Source: DATAVK01 sp036267755
Lineage (GTDB): Bacteria; Actinomycetota; Actinomycetes; JAFAQI01
DNA: 28,205 bases
Assembly (NCBI GenBank): GCA_036267755.1
Contig: DATAVK010000104.1
Coordinates: forward strand, 1 to 28,205
Reading direction: 5' to 3'
Shown: piece by piece, positions 1-8,567 of the stretch
How the letters are laid out: each line of letters begins with the position of its first letter
Numbering within the stretch: the first letter of the stretch is position 1
Notes under the pieces: model-generated
Databases searched by the model: none
Told to the model about the DNA's origin: nothing
The model's input: only the letters and a program-made list of their open reading frames with translations
Translations under genes and position numbers: made by a program

Positions 1-1
1 C

Positions 2-232
2 CTCGGTCGGGTGGTCCTGGCCGAGGCCGAGCGTCGCGCCCGAGACGAGTGGCAGTGCGCCACCATGGAGATGACCGTCATCGCGCAGCGGCGCGACCTC
101 ATTGCGTGGTACGTCAGACGCGGGTACGACGAAACCTCCGATACGCGTCCGTTCCACTACGGCGACGCAGCCTTCGGGATGCCACGGCGCGACGACCTGT
201 ACTTCGTCGTCCTTAGGAAGCAGCTGGCTTGA
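2..232 (+). CDS. GNAT-family N-acetyltransferase, C-terminal part
   Basis: This is the 3' end of a gene that begins before the window; 76 residues are visible. The piece has the look of the last strands of a GNAT acetyltransferase, which moves an acetyl group from acetyl-CoA to an amine. There is a V-I-A-Q-R-R-D-L-I-A-W-Y stretch, a helix ending in the typical R-R-G-Y turn, and a closing D-L-Y-F-V-V-L strand. The acetyl-CoA pyrophosphate loop lies upstream and cannot be seen, so the substrate is unknown. A GTG at 11 could serve as a start, but the reading frame is open to the window edge and the fold would be incomplete. Its stop lies inside the 3' end of the convergent acyltransferase gene. 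Confidence 0.75.
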   Translation, partial: LGRVVLAEAERRARDEWQCATMEMTVIAQRRDLIAWYVRRGYDETSDTRPFHYGDAAFGMPRRDDLYFVVLRKQLA

Positions 233-1736
233 CGGCTCGCTTCGTGGCCTTGCGCCGGGGCGGGGTGCGCCGGGGGGGCGTCGCGGTCAGGTCGATCTCG
301 GGGCTGCCGACGACGGCGACGGTCAGCACGTCGAGCTCGTCGGCGAGGTAGCCCGCCAGAGCGTCGAGGTCAGGCACCAGATCACGGTCCGCGATCAGCC
401 CGAAGTGCAGCTGGCCGCCATAGCTCATCACGGTGATGTTGAGTCCCTGACCGTCCGTGATGGCCGACAGCGGGTAGTAGGCCACGAGCCGGTGGCCGGC
501 GTAGTAGAGCGGGATGTTCGGCCCGGGCACGTTGGAGATGATGAGGTTGAACAGGTTGATCCGTTCCAGCAGCCGCAACCGCGCCGAGAGCCGCGCCGCC
601 TGACCGGCCAGGGCCGGCATCGCGAACTGCGTGACGTCCGCGAGCAGGTCCGCCGGCAGCGCGCCGTGCTGCTCCTTCGCGGCTCGCATCGCCTCGTGCG
701 ACGCGGTGAGCCGCTCGGCCGGGTCGTCGAGGTTGGTGGGGATCGCGGCGATGATGCTCGACACCCGGTTGCCACCGGTGCCCTGTTGCTCCTCGGTGCG
801 CACGGAGACCGGCACTGCGGCGACCAGGGGGCCGTCGGGTAGCTCGTCGTGGTCAATCAGCCAGCGTCGAAGCGCGCCGGCGCACAGTGCCATGACGACG
901 TCGTTGACGGTCGCGCCGGACGCCGTACGGACCGCTTTCACGTCGGCGAACGGCAGGCTGCGGAACGCCCAGCGGCGATGCGGACCGATCGGTTTGTTGA
1001 ACGGCGTCGCGGGGGCGCGCAGGCCGGGCGACGAGAGCACGGCGCTCGTGTTGCGCGGAAACAGCCGGTCGATGATCGGGAGTGCCGGTCGCGCCGGGCT
1101 GCCGGCCAGGCTGGGGATCGACCGGCCGAGCGACACGGTCAGCCGAGCGGCCCGGACCGGGTGCCCGGCGAGCGATACCGCGCTGCGCGCCAGCATCGAC
1201 CAGGAGCTCGGCTCGCTCTCCGAGCTCCACGGTTTCGATTCCTCGGGCGGCCGGCCGTCGGGCGACAGGTCCAGCAGCGCTGCCAGGATGTCGTTGCCGG
1301 AGACACCATCGATCGCGGCGTGATGAACCTTCGTGTAGATCCCGATCTTGCCGTCCTTGAGACCATGAATCAGATAGAGCTCCCACAGCGGGCGACGCCG
1401 GTCGAGATGGCGGGCGTGCAGCCGCGCCGCCTGCTCGGCAAGCTGCAGGTCGTCGCCCGGCGCGGGCAGCGCGAGCTCGCGGACGTGGTACTCGATGTCG
1501 AAGTCCGGATCCTCGATCCAGTAGGGCTGGTCCAAGCCGAGCGGCACCTCGACGAGCCGCCGGCGGAACGGCGGGATCAGGTGCAGCCGCGACTCGATCA
1601 GATCCGTCATGGTCTGCAGGGTGAGTGGCTGCTCGGCCGTGCTCGGGTCGAGGATGCAGATGCTGCCTACATGGCCGTACGTCGCAGGGGTCTCCATCGC
1701 GAGGAACGCTGCGTCGAGACCGGTCAGCTGCTGCAT
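213..1736 (-). CDS. Wax ester synthase / diacylglycerol O-acyltransferase (WS/DGAT)
   Basis: The 507-residue protein belongs to the bacterial WS/DGAT family, which esterifies acyl-CoA to diacylglycerol or long-chain alcohols to make storage lipid on the cytoplasmic side of the membrane. The catalytic HHxxxDG motif is HHAAIDG at residues 138-144, preceded by the PLW motif at 116-118. The family N-D signature (ATVNDVV) is near 275-281 and SNVPGP is at 401-406. The length is close to the usual 450-500; the excess is a basic, proline-rich C-terminal tail of about 25 residues. The ATG at 1736 has a good GGAGGT ribosome binding site. In this family the acceptor (triacylglycerol or wax ester) cannot be told from motifs. 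It is divergent from the chitinase-like gene and overlaps the GNAT gene tail to tail. Confidence 0.93.
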   Translation of the reverse strand: MQQLTGLDAAFLAMETPATYGHVGSICILDPSTAEQPLTLQTMTDLIESRLHLIPPFRRRLVEVPLGLDQPYWIEDPDFDIEYHVRELALPAPGDDLQLAEQAARLHARHLDRRRPLWELYLIHGLKDGKIGIYTKVHHAAIDGVSGNDILAALLDLSPDGRPPEESKPWSSESEPSSWSMLARSAVSLAGHPVRAARLTVSLGRSIPSLAGSPARPALPIIDRLFPRNTSAVLSSPGLRAPATPFNKPIGPHRRWAFRSLPFADVKAVRTASGATVNDVVMALCAGALRRWLIDHDELPDGPLVAAVPVSVRTEEQQGTGGNRVSSIIAAIPTNLDDPAERLTASHEAMRAAKEQHGALPADLLADVTQFAMPALAGQAARLSARLRLLERINLFNLIISNVPGPNIPLYYAGHRLVAYYPLSAITDGQGLNITVMSYGGQLHFGLIADRDLVPDLDALAGYLADELDVLTVAVVGSPEIDLTATPPRRTPPRRKATKRAVKPAAS

Positions 1737-1833
1737 CGACCACCTCCGGGTTGGTGCAGAGGTTGGCAGTAGTGCATCACCACGTCAACGCGAACCACCT
1801 TCGCCCTTCGCCGTCGGATGCAACCATCGCCCC

Positions 1834-1863
1834 ATGCGTACGACACCGGGCTGCCCCGCATGA
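1834..1863 (+). CDS. Nine-codon leader ORF coupled to the GH18 gene (candidate)
   Basis: ATG at 1834 opens a nine-residue reading frame (MRTTPGCPA) whose TGA overlaps the ATG of the chitinase-like gene as ATGA. The hexamer AACCAT sits exactly 6 nt upstream of this ATG, as in other leaderless starts of the window. The downstream ATG at 1860 has no clear ribosome binding site, so translation of the short ORF may feed the larger one by termination-reinitiation. No function of the peptide itself is implied. Confidence 0.35.
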   Translation: MRTTPGCPA

Positions 1864-2873
1864 GGTTGAGCTATGCCCTCGCAGCTGCGACTGGGGCGGG
1901 CGTGGCGGTGGTGCTGATCGCGACCGGTCCGCTCACCGCGGCTGCCCGTGACGCTCGGTCGGTGACGACGACCTCAGCAGCAGCGAAGCGGTTTGCGCCG
2001 TACGTCGATCTTGGCGAGGGCCGGCCGGGGCTGCTGCGCAAGGCGATCGCGGGCACCCCGTTGCGCACCTTCAGCGCCGGCTTCGTGCTGGGTCGCGGCT
2101 GTAGGCCGGTCTGGGACGACGGCAAGAGCTCGCCCGTGTCGACCGACAAGGTCGTGGACCGCGTCATCACCTCCGCCGAGCACAAGGGCGTGGCCGTCGT
2201 CGTGTCCTTCGGTGGCGCGGCTGGGACCGAGCTAGCGCAGTCGTGCCACGACGTCCACCGGCTAACGGCGGCGTACCGGTCGGTGGTGCGGCGCTTCTCG
2301 TTGACGCGCGTCGACTTCGACATCGAGGGTGATGAGCTCACCGACCACGCGTCCGTCGTACGGCGGTTCCACGCGATTCACGCCCTCGAGCATGCCGACC
2401 CGAAGCTCGGCGTGTCGCTGACCCTGCCCTCGGGAGTGCACGGCATGCGACCGGTCGACGATCCGCACGTCCTCGCGATCGTGCGCCAGGCGAAGGCGGA
2501 ACACGTTCGGGTCGCGCTGGTGAACCTGATGGCGATGGACTACTACGACGGCATCCATCACGACATGGCGACCGCCGCGATCACGGCCGCCAAGGCCGGC
2601 CTCCGGCAACTGCGAGGGGTCTGGCCTGGTTCGACGTACCGCCGGATCGGCATCACGCCGATGATCGGGGTCAACGACGACACCTCCGAGGTCTTCACGC
2701 TCGCGGACGCCAAGGCGCTGGACCGGTTCGCGGCGACGCATCACCTCGGCCGCGTGGGGTTCTGGTCGATCGGCCGGGACCGGACGTGCACCGGATCCGC
2801 GCCGCAGCCGAGGTCCACCTGCTCAGGTGTCGCGCAGCACCCGCTGGCCTTCACCCGCGCCCTGCTGGGGTGA
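1860..2873 (+). CDS. Secreted glycoside hydrolase family 18 (chitinase-like) protein
   Basis: With the ATG at 1860 the product has 337 residues and begins with a Sec-type signal peptide: M-R-L-S, then a long hydrophobic Ala/Val/Leu stretch ending near an A-A-A site about residue 28. I chose this start because it places the signal at the N-terminus; an in-frame start at 1818 would add 14 residues. GH18 marks are the S-F-G-G strand (116-119), the catalytic strand V-D-F-D-I-E with E156 as the acid/base, and M-A-M-D-Y-Y-D near 224-230. In the DxxDxDxE consensus the first Asp is Thr here. GH18 enzymes hydrolyse beta-1,4-GlcNAc polymers by substrate-assisted catalysis. No chitin-binding domain is visible. 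The gene runs tail to tail into the alpha-glucosidase. Confidence 0.85.
   Translation: MRLSYALAAATGAGVAVVLIATGPLTAAARDARSVTTTSAAAKRFAPYVDLGEGRPGLLRKAIAGTPLRTFSAGFVLGRGCRPVWDDGKSSPVSTDKVVDRVITSAEHKGVAVVVSFGGAAGTELAQSCHDVHRLTAAYRSVVRRFSLTRVDFDIEGDELTDHASVVRRFHAIHALEHADPKLGVSLTLPSGVHGMRPVDDPHVLAIVRQAKAEHVRVALVNLMAMDYYDGIHHDMATAAITAAKAGLRQLRGVWPGSTYRRIGITPMIGVNDDTSEVFTLADAKALDRFAATHHLGRVGFWSIGRDRTCTGSAPQPRSTCSGVAQHPLAFTRALLG
2851..2873. terminator. Inverted repeat spanning the GH18/GH13 stop-codon overlap
   Basis: The 23-bp overlap between the two convergent genes begins with TCACCC and ends with GGGTGA, a perfect 6-bp inverted repeat with an 11-nt loop that contains both stop codons. Three of the six pairs follow from having two TGA stops; the other three do not. 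It may act as a weak bidirectional terminator. No T-tract follows on either strand. Confidence 0.3.
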
Positions 2874-4434
2874 TCCAGGCGGCGGTGTCGGTCGGGAGCG
2901 ATCGCCCCTCAATGACGGCGCTCACGAGCAGGATCTCGCCGTCGGGAAGCTCGACCGTCTCCGGACCGAAGTTGATGATGCAGCGGACCCCCGGGTCGCC
3001 GGCGATCGTGATGTCGAGCACCGAGTCGCGTCGGTTCCATACGAGCGGCGCGCTCGGGTCGAGCGTGCGGGGCCGGCGGGCCAGCGCCGCCCGGTAGAAG
3101 CCGAGCATCGATGTCGGGTCATCGGCCTCCGCCTCGACGGTGAGCGACGCCCACTGCTCCGGCTGCGGCAACCAGGTCCGATCGCCCGACGTGAAACCGT
3201 ACGGCGGCACGGCGCCAGACCACGGCAGGGGGACGCGACAGCCGTCACGACCACGCACGGTGTGGCCAGAGCTCTCCCAGATCGGATCCTGCAGCGCGTC
3301 GTCGGGCAGCTCGACCTCTTCCAGGCCGAGCTCCTCGCCCTGATAGAGGAACGCGGCGCCGGGCAGCCCCAGGATCATGAGCAGTGCGGCACGCGCTCGC
3401 CGCAGACCGGAGTGGCCGCCGCCGTACCGAGTCGGATGCCGGACGACGTCGTGGTTCGACAGCACCCAGGTCGACGCGGCGCCGACGGCACGCAGCTCGT
3501 CGATCGACCGCTCGATGGCCTGGCTCATCTCGGCCGGCTCCCATGCGGAGAACAGGAGCCGAAAGTTGAAAACGAGGTGCAGCTCGTCCGGCCGGACGTA
3601 CTGGGCCTGCTGGGCGGCGTCTCCGATCCACACCTCACCGACGAGCATCGGATCGTTGGGGTACTCCTCGGTGACCCGCCGCCAACGGCGATACACCTCG
3701 TGGACCTCGGGCTGGTTCCACATCCCGGTCGGCTCGGCCGTCTCCGACATCAGATCCGGTGCCAGCCCAGCCGGGTTGTCCGGCAGCCCCTCGGCCTTGT
3801 ACAGGCCGTGCGCGACATCGATCCGGAAGCCGTCGACGCCACGGTCCAGCCAGAAGCGCAGCGTCGCCTCCATGTCGTCGCCGATCTCCGGGTTGCGCCA
3901 GTTGAGGTCGGGCTGCTCAGGCGTGAAGAGGTGGAGGTACCACTGACCGTCCGGCACCCGGGTCCATGCCGGGCCGCCGAAGGTCGACAACCAGTTGGTG
4001 GGCGGCTCCGACCCGTCCGGGCCGCGCCCGTCGCGGAAGATGAACCGGTCCCGAGCGGCGCTCCCGGGCCCGGCGGCCAGCGCTTCCACGAACCACGGAT
4101 GGGCGCTCGAGTAGTGGTTCGGCACGATGTCGAGGGTCAGCCGCAGGCCGCGCTCGTGCGCCGCGGCGAGCAGGTCGTCGAAGTCCGACAGCGTCCCGAA
4201 CATCGGGTCGACATCGCGCGGGTCGCTGACGTCGTACCCGTGGTCGGCCATGGGGGAGGGATAGAACGGCGTCAGCCACAAGGCGTCCACGCCGAGGGCG
4301 GCCAGGTGGTCGAGGTGGTCGTGGATCCCCCGGAGGTCACCGACGCCGTCACCGGTCGAGTCCGCGAAGGACCGGACGTAGATCTCGTAGTAGACGGCGG
4401 TCCGCCACCAGGGCGAGCTCGAGAGGTCTGGCAT
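2851..4434 (-). CDS. GH13 alpha-glucosidase (oligo-1,6-glucosidase/AglA type)
   Basis: A cytoplasmic GH13 enzyme of 527 residues from the ATG at 4434. The frame is open further upstream, but that part lies inside the kinase gene. The start M-P-D-L-S is followed at once by the family opening W-W-R-T-A-V-Y-Y-E-I-Y. Conserved regions are visible in order: region I D-I-V-P-N-H (about 102-107), the nucleophile in D-G-F-R-I-D-V (Asp206), the acid/base in G-E-V-W (Glu267) and S-N-H-D (about 327-329). The enzyme retains configuration and releases glucose from alpha-glucosides such as sucrose isomers, maltose or isomaltose; exact specificity is not readable. It lies 10 nt after a fructokinase in the same direction and divergent from an ABC sugar importer, so it probably cleaves the imported sugar. 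Confidence 0.92.
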   Translation of the reverse strand: MPDLSSSPWWRTAVYYEIYVRSFADSTGDGVGDLRGIHDHLDHLAALGVDALWLTPFYPSPMADHGYDVSDPRDVDPMFGTLSDFDDLLAAAHERGLRLTLDIVPNHYSSAHPWFVEALAAGPGSAARDRFIFRDGRGPDGSEPPTNWLSTFGGPAWTRVPDGQWYLHLFTPEQPDLNWRNPEIGDDMEATLRFWLDRGVDGFRIDVAHGLYKAEGLPDNPAGLAPDLMSETAEPTGMWNQPEVHEVYRRWRRVTEEYPNDPMLVGEVWIGDAAQQAQYVRPDELHLVFNFRLLFSAWEPAEMSQAIERSIDELRAVGAASTWVLSNHDVVRHPTRYGGGHSGLRRARAALLMILGLPGAAFLYQGEELGLEEVELPDDALQDPIWESSGHTVRGRDGCRVPLPWSGAVPPYGFTSGDRTWLPQPEQWASLTVEAEADDPTSMLGFYRAALARRPRTLDPSAPLVWNRRDSVLDITIAGDPGVRCIINFGPETVELPDGEILLVSAVIEGRSLPTDTAAWITPAGRG

Positions 4435-4444
4435 GGGGATGACC

Positions 4445-5377
4445 CTACGGACCGGCAGCCTCGAGCAGTTCATCCCGGTACGGCGGGTCGGCGCCTGCCC
4501 GGCTGCAGGTGATCGCTGCCGCCGAGCTGGCATGCGTTAGCGCTGCGACGACGTCCGACTCCGCGAGGTCGGTGAGCCGGCCCCCGAGCTTCCCGGCCCG
4601 GTAGAGCCAGTCGAGCAGCGCGCCGGCGAACGTGTCACCGGCGCCGATCGTGTCCACGACATTCACGGGTACGGCGGGACAGCTCGACTCTCCGGTCGCC
4701 GTGACAGCCCGCGATCCCGCGCCTCCGTCCGTGATGACAACAAGCGCTGGGCCGTGGCGCACCCATCGCTGCGCCACGTCGGAAGCGCGCTCGCCGGGAT
4801 GCAGCGCATCGAGGTCCTCGACACTCACCTTCACGATGTCAGCCGCCGCGACGCAGCGTTCGACGGTGTCGCGATGCGCGGCCAGGTTGGTGGCCAGCGC
4901 CGTCCTGATGTTGGGATCCAACGAGACGGTGCAGGTCGTCCGTGCGCGGATCAGCATCCGTTCCACCGCTGGGCCGCCCGGCGCGAGCATTAGCGCGAGC
5001 GAGCCACCATGAACGGCGACAGCGCCCTCGGGCAGCTGGCCGAGCTCGGTGTCGGTCCAGCCCCAGTCCGCCGTACCCGCGACGAGGAAGCGGTAATCCG
5101 CGCTGCCGTCGGCAGCGACCGTGGCGATCGCGACACTGCTCGGCTCGGCGGCGTCGACCGCATGTGAGACGTCGACACCGTTGTCGACCAAGTGACTGCG
5201 CAGCATTCGGCCGAAGCCGTCGCTCCCCAGCCGCGCCAACATCGCCACCGGCGATCCGAGTCGTGCCAGCGCGACAGCGGTGTTCGAAGGGCTGCCGCCG
5301 GCCCGGGCATCGAAGCGTGTGGGGGTCGCAGGATGTGGCACCAAGTCGACGAGCGCCTCACCACAAATGACGATCAC
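4445..5377 (-). CDS. PfkB-family carbohydrate kinase, probable fructokinase
   Basis: The product from GTG at 5377 has 310 residues, the usual size for a ribokinase-type fructokinase. I chose this start because the family begins with V-I-C-G-E-A-L-V-D-L; the open frame upstream runs another 82 codons of unlikely, Arg-rich sequence into the importer promoter. Motifs seen are the sugar-binding G-G-S-P-S-N-T-A-V-A-L-A-R-L-G near the N-terminus, Y-R-F-L-V-A-G-T-A-D-W-G-W typical of fructokinases, and the anion-hole and catalytic-base signature GAGDTFAGALL from residue 245 (Asp248). It would convert fructose to fructose-6-phosphate with ATP. With the alpha-glucosidase that follows, this points to a sugar made of glucose and fructose. 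CAGCAT lies 6 nt before the GTG, consistent with a leaderless message. Confidence 0.88.
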   Translation of the reverse strand: MIVICGEALVDLVPHPATPTRFDARAGGSPSNTAVALARLGSPVAMLARLGSDGFGRMLRSHLVDNGVDVSHAVDAAEPSSVAIATVAADGSADYRFLVAGTADWGWTDTELGQLPEGAVAVHGGSLALMLAPGGPAVERMLIRARTTCTVSLDPNIRTALATNLAAHRDTVERCVAAADIVKVSVEDLDALHPGERASDVAQRWVRHGPALVVITDGGAGSRAVTATGESSCPAVPVNVVDTIGAGDTFAGALLDWLYRAGKLGGRLTDLAESDVVAALTHASSAAAITCSRAGADPPYRDELLEAAGP

Positions 5378-5407
5378 ATCGGAATGCTGCCTTACTCCCG
5401 TCTTGCC

Positions 5408-5434
5408 GGAAACGTGTCGTGGACGTAACGTTCG
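5408..5434. promoter_or_regulatory. Candidate LacI-type operator pair between kinase and importer
   Basis: The 127-bp gap between the divergent kinase and importer genes holds two CG-centred near-palindromes, GAAACGTGTC (5409-5418) and GTAACGTTCG (5425-5434), 16 bp apart centre to centre. They resemble the AACGTT core of LacI/GalR operators, which commonly control actinobacterial sugar ABC loci. CGTGTC also occurs twice (5413 and 5435). No regulator gene is present in the locus, so this is a guess from pattern. Confidence 0.28.
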
Positions 5435-5504
5435 CGTGTCCAGCCGGGAGATACTCGTCGAACGCTCGATCGGGAGCGTACGGCGGGCCCTAAGGAGGGC
5501 AAAC

Positions 5505-6788
5505 GTGCCGAACGCGCATCGCCGTACCCGGCTGGCTCGTACCGCCGGTGTCGCTGCTCTCCTCGCAGCGGCGCCCCTGCTCGCGTCGTGCGGAGGCAGT
5601 GCCAACGCGTCCGGCACGGTCACCCTGAACTTCTACTCGTTCCCCGACAACTCTGGGGCGATCCAGCAGGCCGTCGACGACTGTACGAAGGCGAGCAACG
5701 GCGCCTACAAGATCAGCTACAACAAGCTGCCGAATGCTGCTGACGGGCAGCGGGACCAGTTGGTACGCCGGCTGGCGGCACACTCGAGCGACATCGACAT
5801 CATGGGTCTCGACGTCACCTGGGAGCCGGAGTTCGCACAGGCCGGCTGGATCCTGCCGTGGACCGGAGCCAACAAGACGGCGGCTGAGAACGGGACCCTG
5901 CAAGGGCCGCTCGACACCGCGATCTGGAACGGCCAGCTTGTCGCGGTGCCCTACAACAGCAACACCCAGTTGCTCTGGTATCGCTCGGACCTGGTGCCCA
6001 ACCCCCCGAAGACCTGGGCGGAGATGATCGCCGACAGCGAGCAGCTCGCGAAGCAGGGCAAGCCGCACCTGATCGAGATCCAGGGCGCGCAGTACGAAGG
6101 TGTCGTGGTGTGGTTCAACACGCTGATCGCGAGCGCGGGTGGCAGTGTGCTCACGCCCAACGCCAAGAACGTGCAGATGGGTGCGCCGGCGATCAAGGCG
6201 CTGAGCATCATCCAGCAGTTGGCCCAGTCACCGGCCGCAGACCCGTCGCTGTCGGTGCAGATGGAGGACCAGAACCGGCTCGCGATGGAGGCCGGCACGG
6301 CCGCCTTCGAGCTCAACTACCCGTTCGTGTACCCCTCGATGAAGACGGACCAGCCGAAGCTGTTCAAGAGCTTCAAGTGGGCGCCGTACCCCGCCGTCAA
6401 CGCCGGCCAACCGGCCAAGGTGACGATCGGTGGCATTGACCTCGCCGTCAGCAAGTACTCCAAGCATCCGCAGCAGGCGTTCCAGGCGTCTCTGTGCCTG
6501 CGTAACGCGGCGCACCAGAAGGTAGCCGCGATCAAGGGTGGGCTGCCACCCACCCTGGCCAGCGTGTACGACGACCCGTCGCTGCAGTCGGCCTATCCGT
6601 TCCGGGCCCTCATCAAGCAGCAGATCGAGAACGGCGCGGTCCGGCCCAAGACGCCGGTCTACCAGAGCCTGTCGATCGCGATCTCACATGCGATCTCGCC
6701 ACCGAGCAAGGTCGATCCGACCCACACCCTCAGGTCACTGGATACCCAGCTGAACAACGCCCTGCAGTCGAAGGGACTCATCCCATGA
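5505..6788 (+). CDS. ABC sugar importer, substrate-binding lipoprotein (LpqY/ThuE-like)
   Basis: From GTG at 5505 the product is 427 residues. A strong AAGGAGGG ribosome binding site 5 nt upstream decides the start, although the frame is open back to 5280. The N-terminus is a lipoprotein signal: positive charges, a hydrophobic Ala/Leu run and the lipobox L-A-S-C with Cys29 as the lipidated residue. The mature part is a family-1 extracellular solute-binding protein: T-L-N-F-Y-S-F near the start, W-E-P-E-F-A-Q-A-G-W, and V-P-Y-N-S-N-T-Q-L-L-W-Y-R. Such proteins capture di- or oligosaccharides outside the membrane and deliver them to two permeases, encoded directly downstream with a 4-nt ATGA overlap. 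Family members bind trehalose, maltose or other alpha-glucosides; the neighbouring alpha-glucosidase and fructokinase favour a fructose-containing one. Confidence 0.92.
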   Translation: MPNAHRRTRLARTAGVAALLAAAPLLASCGGSANASGTVTLNFYSFPDNSGAIQQAVDDCTKASNGAYKISYNKLPNAADGQRDQLVRRLAAHSSDIDIMGLDVTWEPEFAQAGWILPWTGANKTAAENGTLQGPLDTAIWNGQLVAVPYNSNTQLLWYRSDLVPNPPKTWAEMIADSEQLAKQGKPHLIEIQGAQYEGVVVWFNTLIASAGGSVLTPNAKNVQMGAPAIKALSIIQQLAQSPAADPSLSVQMEDQNRLAMEAGTAAFELNYPFVYPSMKTDQPKLFKSFKWAPYPAVNAGQPAKVTIGGIDLAVSKYSKHPQQAFQASLCLRNAAHQKVAAIKGGLPPTLASVYDDPSLQSAYPFRALIKQQIENGAVRPKTPVYQSLSIAISHAISPPSKVDPTHTLRSLDTQLNNALQSKGLIP

Positions 6789-7726
6789 GCACCACGGCGA
6801 CGGCCACTACCGCCACCACCGATCGGCCTGCGAGGAAGGGCAAGCCGCCGCTGTCCGAGGGCGCCAAGGCCGAGCGGCGGCTGGGCTGGATGCTGATCGC
6901 GCCCGCCGTCATCGTCATGGTGGCGGTCACGGCGTACCCGATCGTCTACGCGGTCTACCTCTCGCTGCGTAAGTACGACTTGCACTTCCCGAGCCAGGCA
7001 AAGTTCATCGGGTTCAGCAACTACGGAGCGGTGCTGTCGTCGACGTACTTCTGGCAGGCGTTCTGGGTCACGATCATCATCACCGTCGTCTCAGTGTCGA
7101 TCGAGTTCGTGCTCGGCATGGGGCTGGCGCTGATCATGCACCGCACGGTCGTCGGCCGTGGCACGGTCCGCACCGCGGTCCTGATCCCCTACGGCATCGT
7201 GACGGTGGTAGCGGCTTACAGCTGGCAGTACGCGTGGACACCGAATGAGGGCTATCTGTCATCGGCCTTCGGCAACGCGGCGCCGCTCACGCACCGCACG
7301 GCCGCGATCGCCGTCATCATCCTGGCGGAGATCTGGAAGACGACGGCGTTCATGGCGCTCCTGCTCATGGCTGGCCTGTCGCTGGTGCCGGAGGACCTGC
7401 AGAACGCCGCGAAGATGGATGGCGCGACCACCTGGCAACGGTTCATCCGGATCACCTTGCCGCTGATGAAGCCGGCGATCCTCGTCGCGCTGTTGTTCCG
7501 AACCTTGGATGCGTTCCGAGTCTTCGACAACATCTTCATTCTCACCGCCGGCAACAACGGCACCGGATCGTTGTCGATCCTGAACTACGACAACCTGTTC
7601 ACCTCGCTGAACCTCGGCATCGGCTCGGCCATCTCGATCATCATGTTCATCTGTGTCGCCATCATCGCCGTGGTCTTCATCAAGCTGTTCGGCGCGGCGG
7701 CACCCGGCACCGGATTGGACAACTGA
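6785..7726 (+). CDS. ABC sugar importer permease (MalF/SugA type)
   Basis: A 313-residue inner-membrane protein with about six membrane segments. The N-terminal tail is Thr/Ala-rich and poorly conserved, followed by a first segment starting near W-M-L-I-A-P-A-V. The cytoplasmic EAA loop that docks on the ATPase is seen as L-Q-N-A-A-K-M-D-G-A-T-T-W-Q-R-F around residues 205-220, then I-T-L-P-L-M-K-P. This is the classical signature of the MalF-type partner of binding-protein-dependent sugar transport. Start ATG overlaps the stop of the lipoprotein gene (ATGA), and its own stop shares one base with the next ATG, so the permeases are translationally coupled. Confidence 0.93.
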   Translation: MSTTATATTATTDRPARKGKPPLSEGAKAERRLGWMLIAPAVIVMVAVTAYPIVYAVYLSLRKYDLHFPSQAKFIGFSNYGAVLSSTYFWQAFWVTIIITVVSVSIEFVLGMGLALIMHRTVVGRGTVRTAVLIPYGIVTVVAAYSWQYAWTPNEGYLSSAFGNAAPLTHRTAAIAVIILAEIWKTTAFMALLLMAGLSLVPEDLQNAAKMDGATTWQRFIRITLPLMKPAILVALLFRTLDAFRVFDNIFILTAGNNGTGSLSILNYDNLFTSLNLGIGSAISIIMFICVAIIAVVFIKLFGAAAPGTGLDN

Positions 7727-8556
7727 TGGCTGTCACCACGAATCAGAAGCTGGGCTGGGGCGCCCTCAACACTGTCGTCATCGTGATCGTCGCCGTCCCC
7801 GTGCTGTGGATCGTGTCGCTGTCGTTCAAGACGCCGTCGACCATCACGGACTCCCACTTCGTCCCTAGGTCGTGGACGCTCGACAACTACCGCGGCATCT
7901 TCGACACATCCCTGTTCACCAGGGCGCTCATCAACTCCATCGGCATCTCGGTGATCTCGACCCTGATCGCGGTCATCTTCGCGTCGATGGCCGCCTACGC
8001 CGTCGCAAGGCTGGCCTTCCCCGGCAAGAGTCTCCTGATCGGGTTCGCGTTGCTGATCGCGACGTTCCCGGCGATCGCGCTCGTGACCCCGCTGTTCAAC
8101 ATCGAGCGTCAGCTTGGGCTGTTCGACACCTGGCCCGGCCTGATCATCCCGTACGTCGCCTTCGGCCTGCCGCTCGGCATCTACACCCTTTCAGCGTTCT
8201 TCCGGGAGATCCCCTGGGAGCTGGAAAAGGCGGCCAAGATGGACGGTGCCACACCGTTCCAGGCCTTCACCAAGGTGATCGCCCCATTGGCCGCTCCCGG
8301 CATGGTCACGACGTCCATCCTGGTCTTCATCGTCTGCTGGAACGAGCTCGTGTTCGCCATCTCGCTGACCGCCACTGACCGGGCCCGCACCGTGCCCGCT
8401 GCTATCACGTTCTTCACGGGCGCCTCACAGTTCACCGCACCAGTCGGTTCGATCGCTGCCGCGGCCGTGATCATCACGATCCCGATCATCTTTTTCGTGC
8501 TGTTCTTCCAACGTCGCATCGTGGCCGGGCTTACCTCCGGCGCGGTCAAGGGTTAG
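7726..8556 (+). CDS. ABC sugar importer permease (MalG/SugB type)
   Basis: The second permease, 276 residues, also with about six membrane segments. The start ATG shares its A with the TGA of the previous gene. The EAA loop reads E-L-E-K-A-A-K-M-D-G-A-T-P-F-Q-A-F, followed by V-I-A-P-L-A-A-P-G, which is diagnostic for MalG-like subunits. It pairs with the upstream MalF-type subunit to form the translocation pore in the cytoplasmic membrane. The C-terminus ends in the usual R-R-I-V-A-G-L-T-S-G-A-V-K-G, close to the family consensus for this subunit, so the gene looks intact. Confidence 0.94.
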   Translation: MAVTTNQKLGWGALNTVVIVIVAVPVLWIVSLSFKTPSTITDSHFVPRSWTLDNYRGIFDTSLFTRALINSIGISVISTLIAVIFASMAAYAVARLAFPGKSLLIGFALLIATFPAIALVTPLFNIERQLGLFDTWPGLIIPYVAFGLPLGIYTLSAFFREIPWELEKAAKMDGATPFQAFTKVIAPLAAPGMVTTSILVFIVCWNELVFAISLTATDRARTVPAAITFFTGASQFTAPVGSIAAAAVIITIPIIFFVLFFQRRIVAGLTSGAVKG

Positions 8557-8567
8557 GAGCCCCGCTC

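Noticed and set aside
1737..1833. TGGTG/CACCA inverted repeat upstream of the WS/DGAT gene as an operator
   Set aside because: Only five pairs with a 15-nt or longer spacer; too likely by chance in this composition.
2827..4512. 561-codon plus-strand open frame opposite the alpha-glucosidase gene
   Set aside because: It is rich in Arg, Gly, Val and Pro with no family motif, as expected for the mirror frame of a GC-rich gene; the minus-strand GH13 motifs are decisive.
5280..5504. N-terminal extension of the sugar-binding lipoprotein by 75 codons
   Set aside because: It would bury the lipoprotein signal; the AAGGAGGG site and GTG at 5505 place the signal at the N-terminus.
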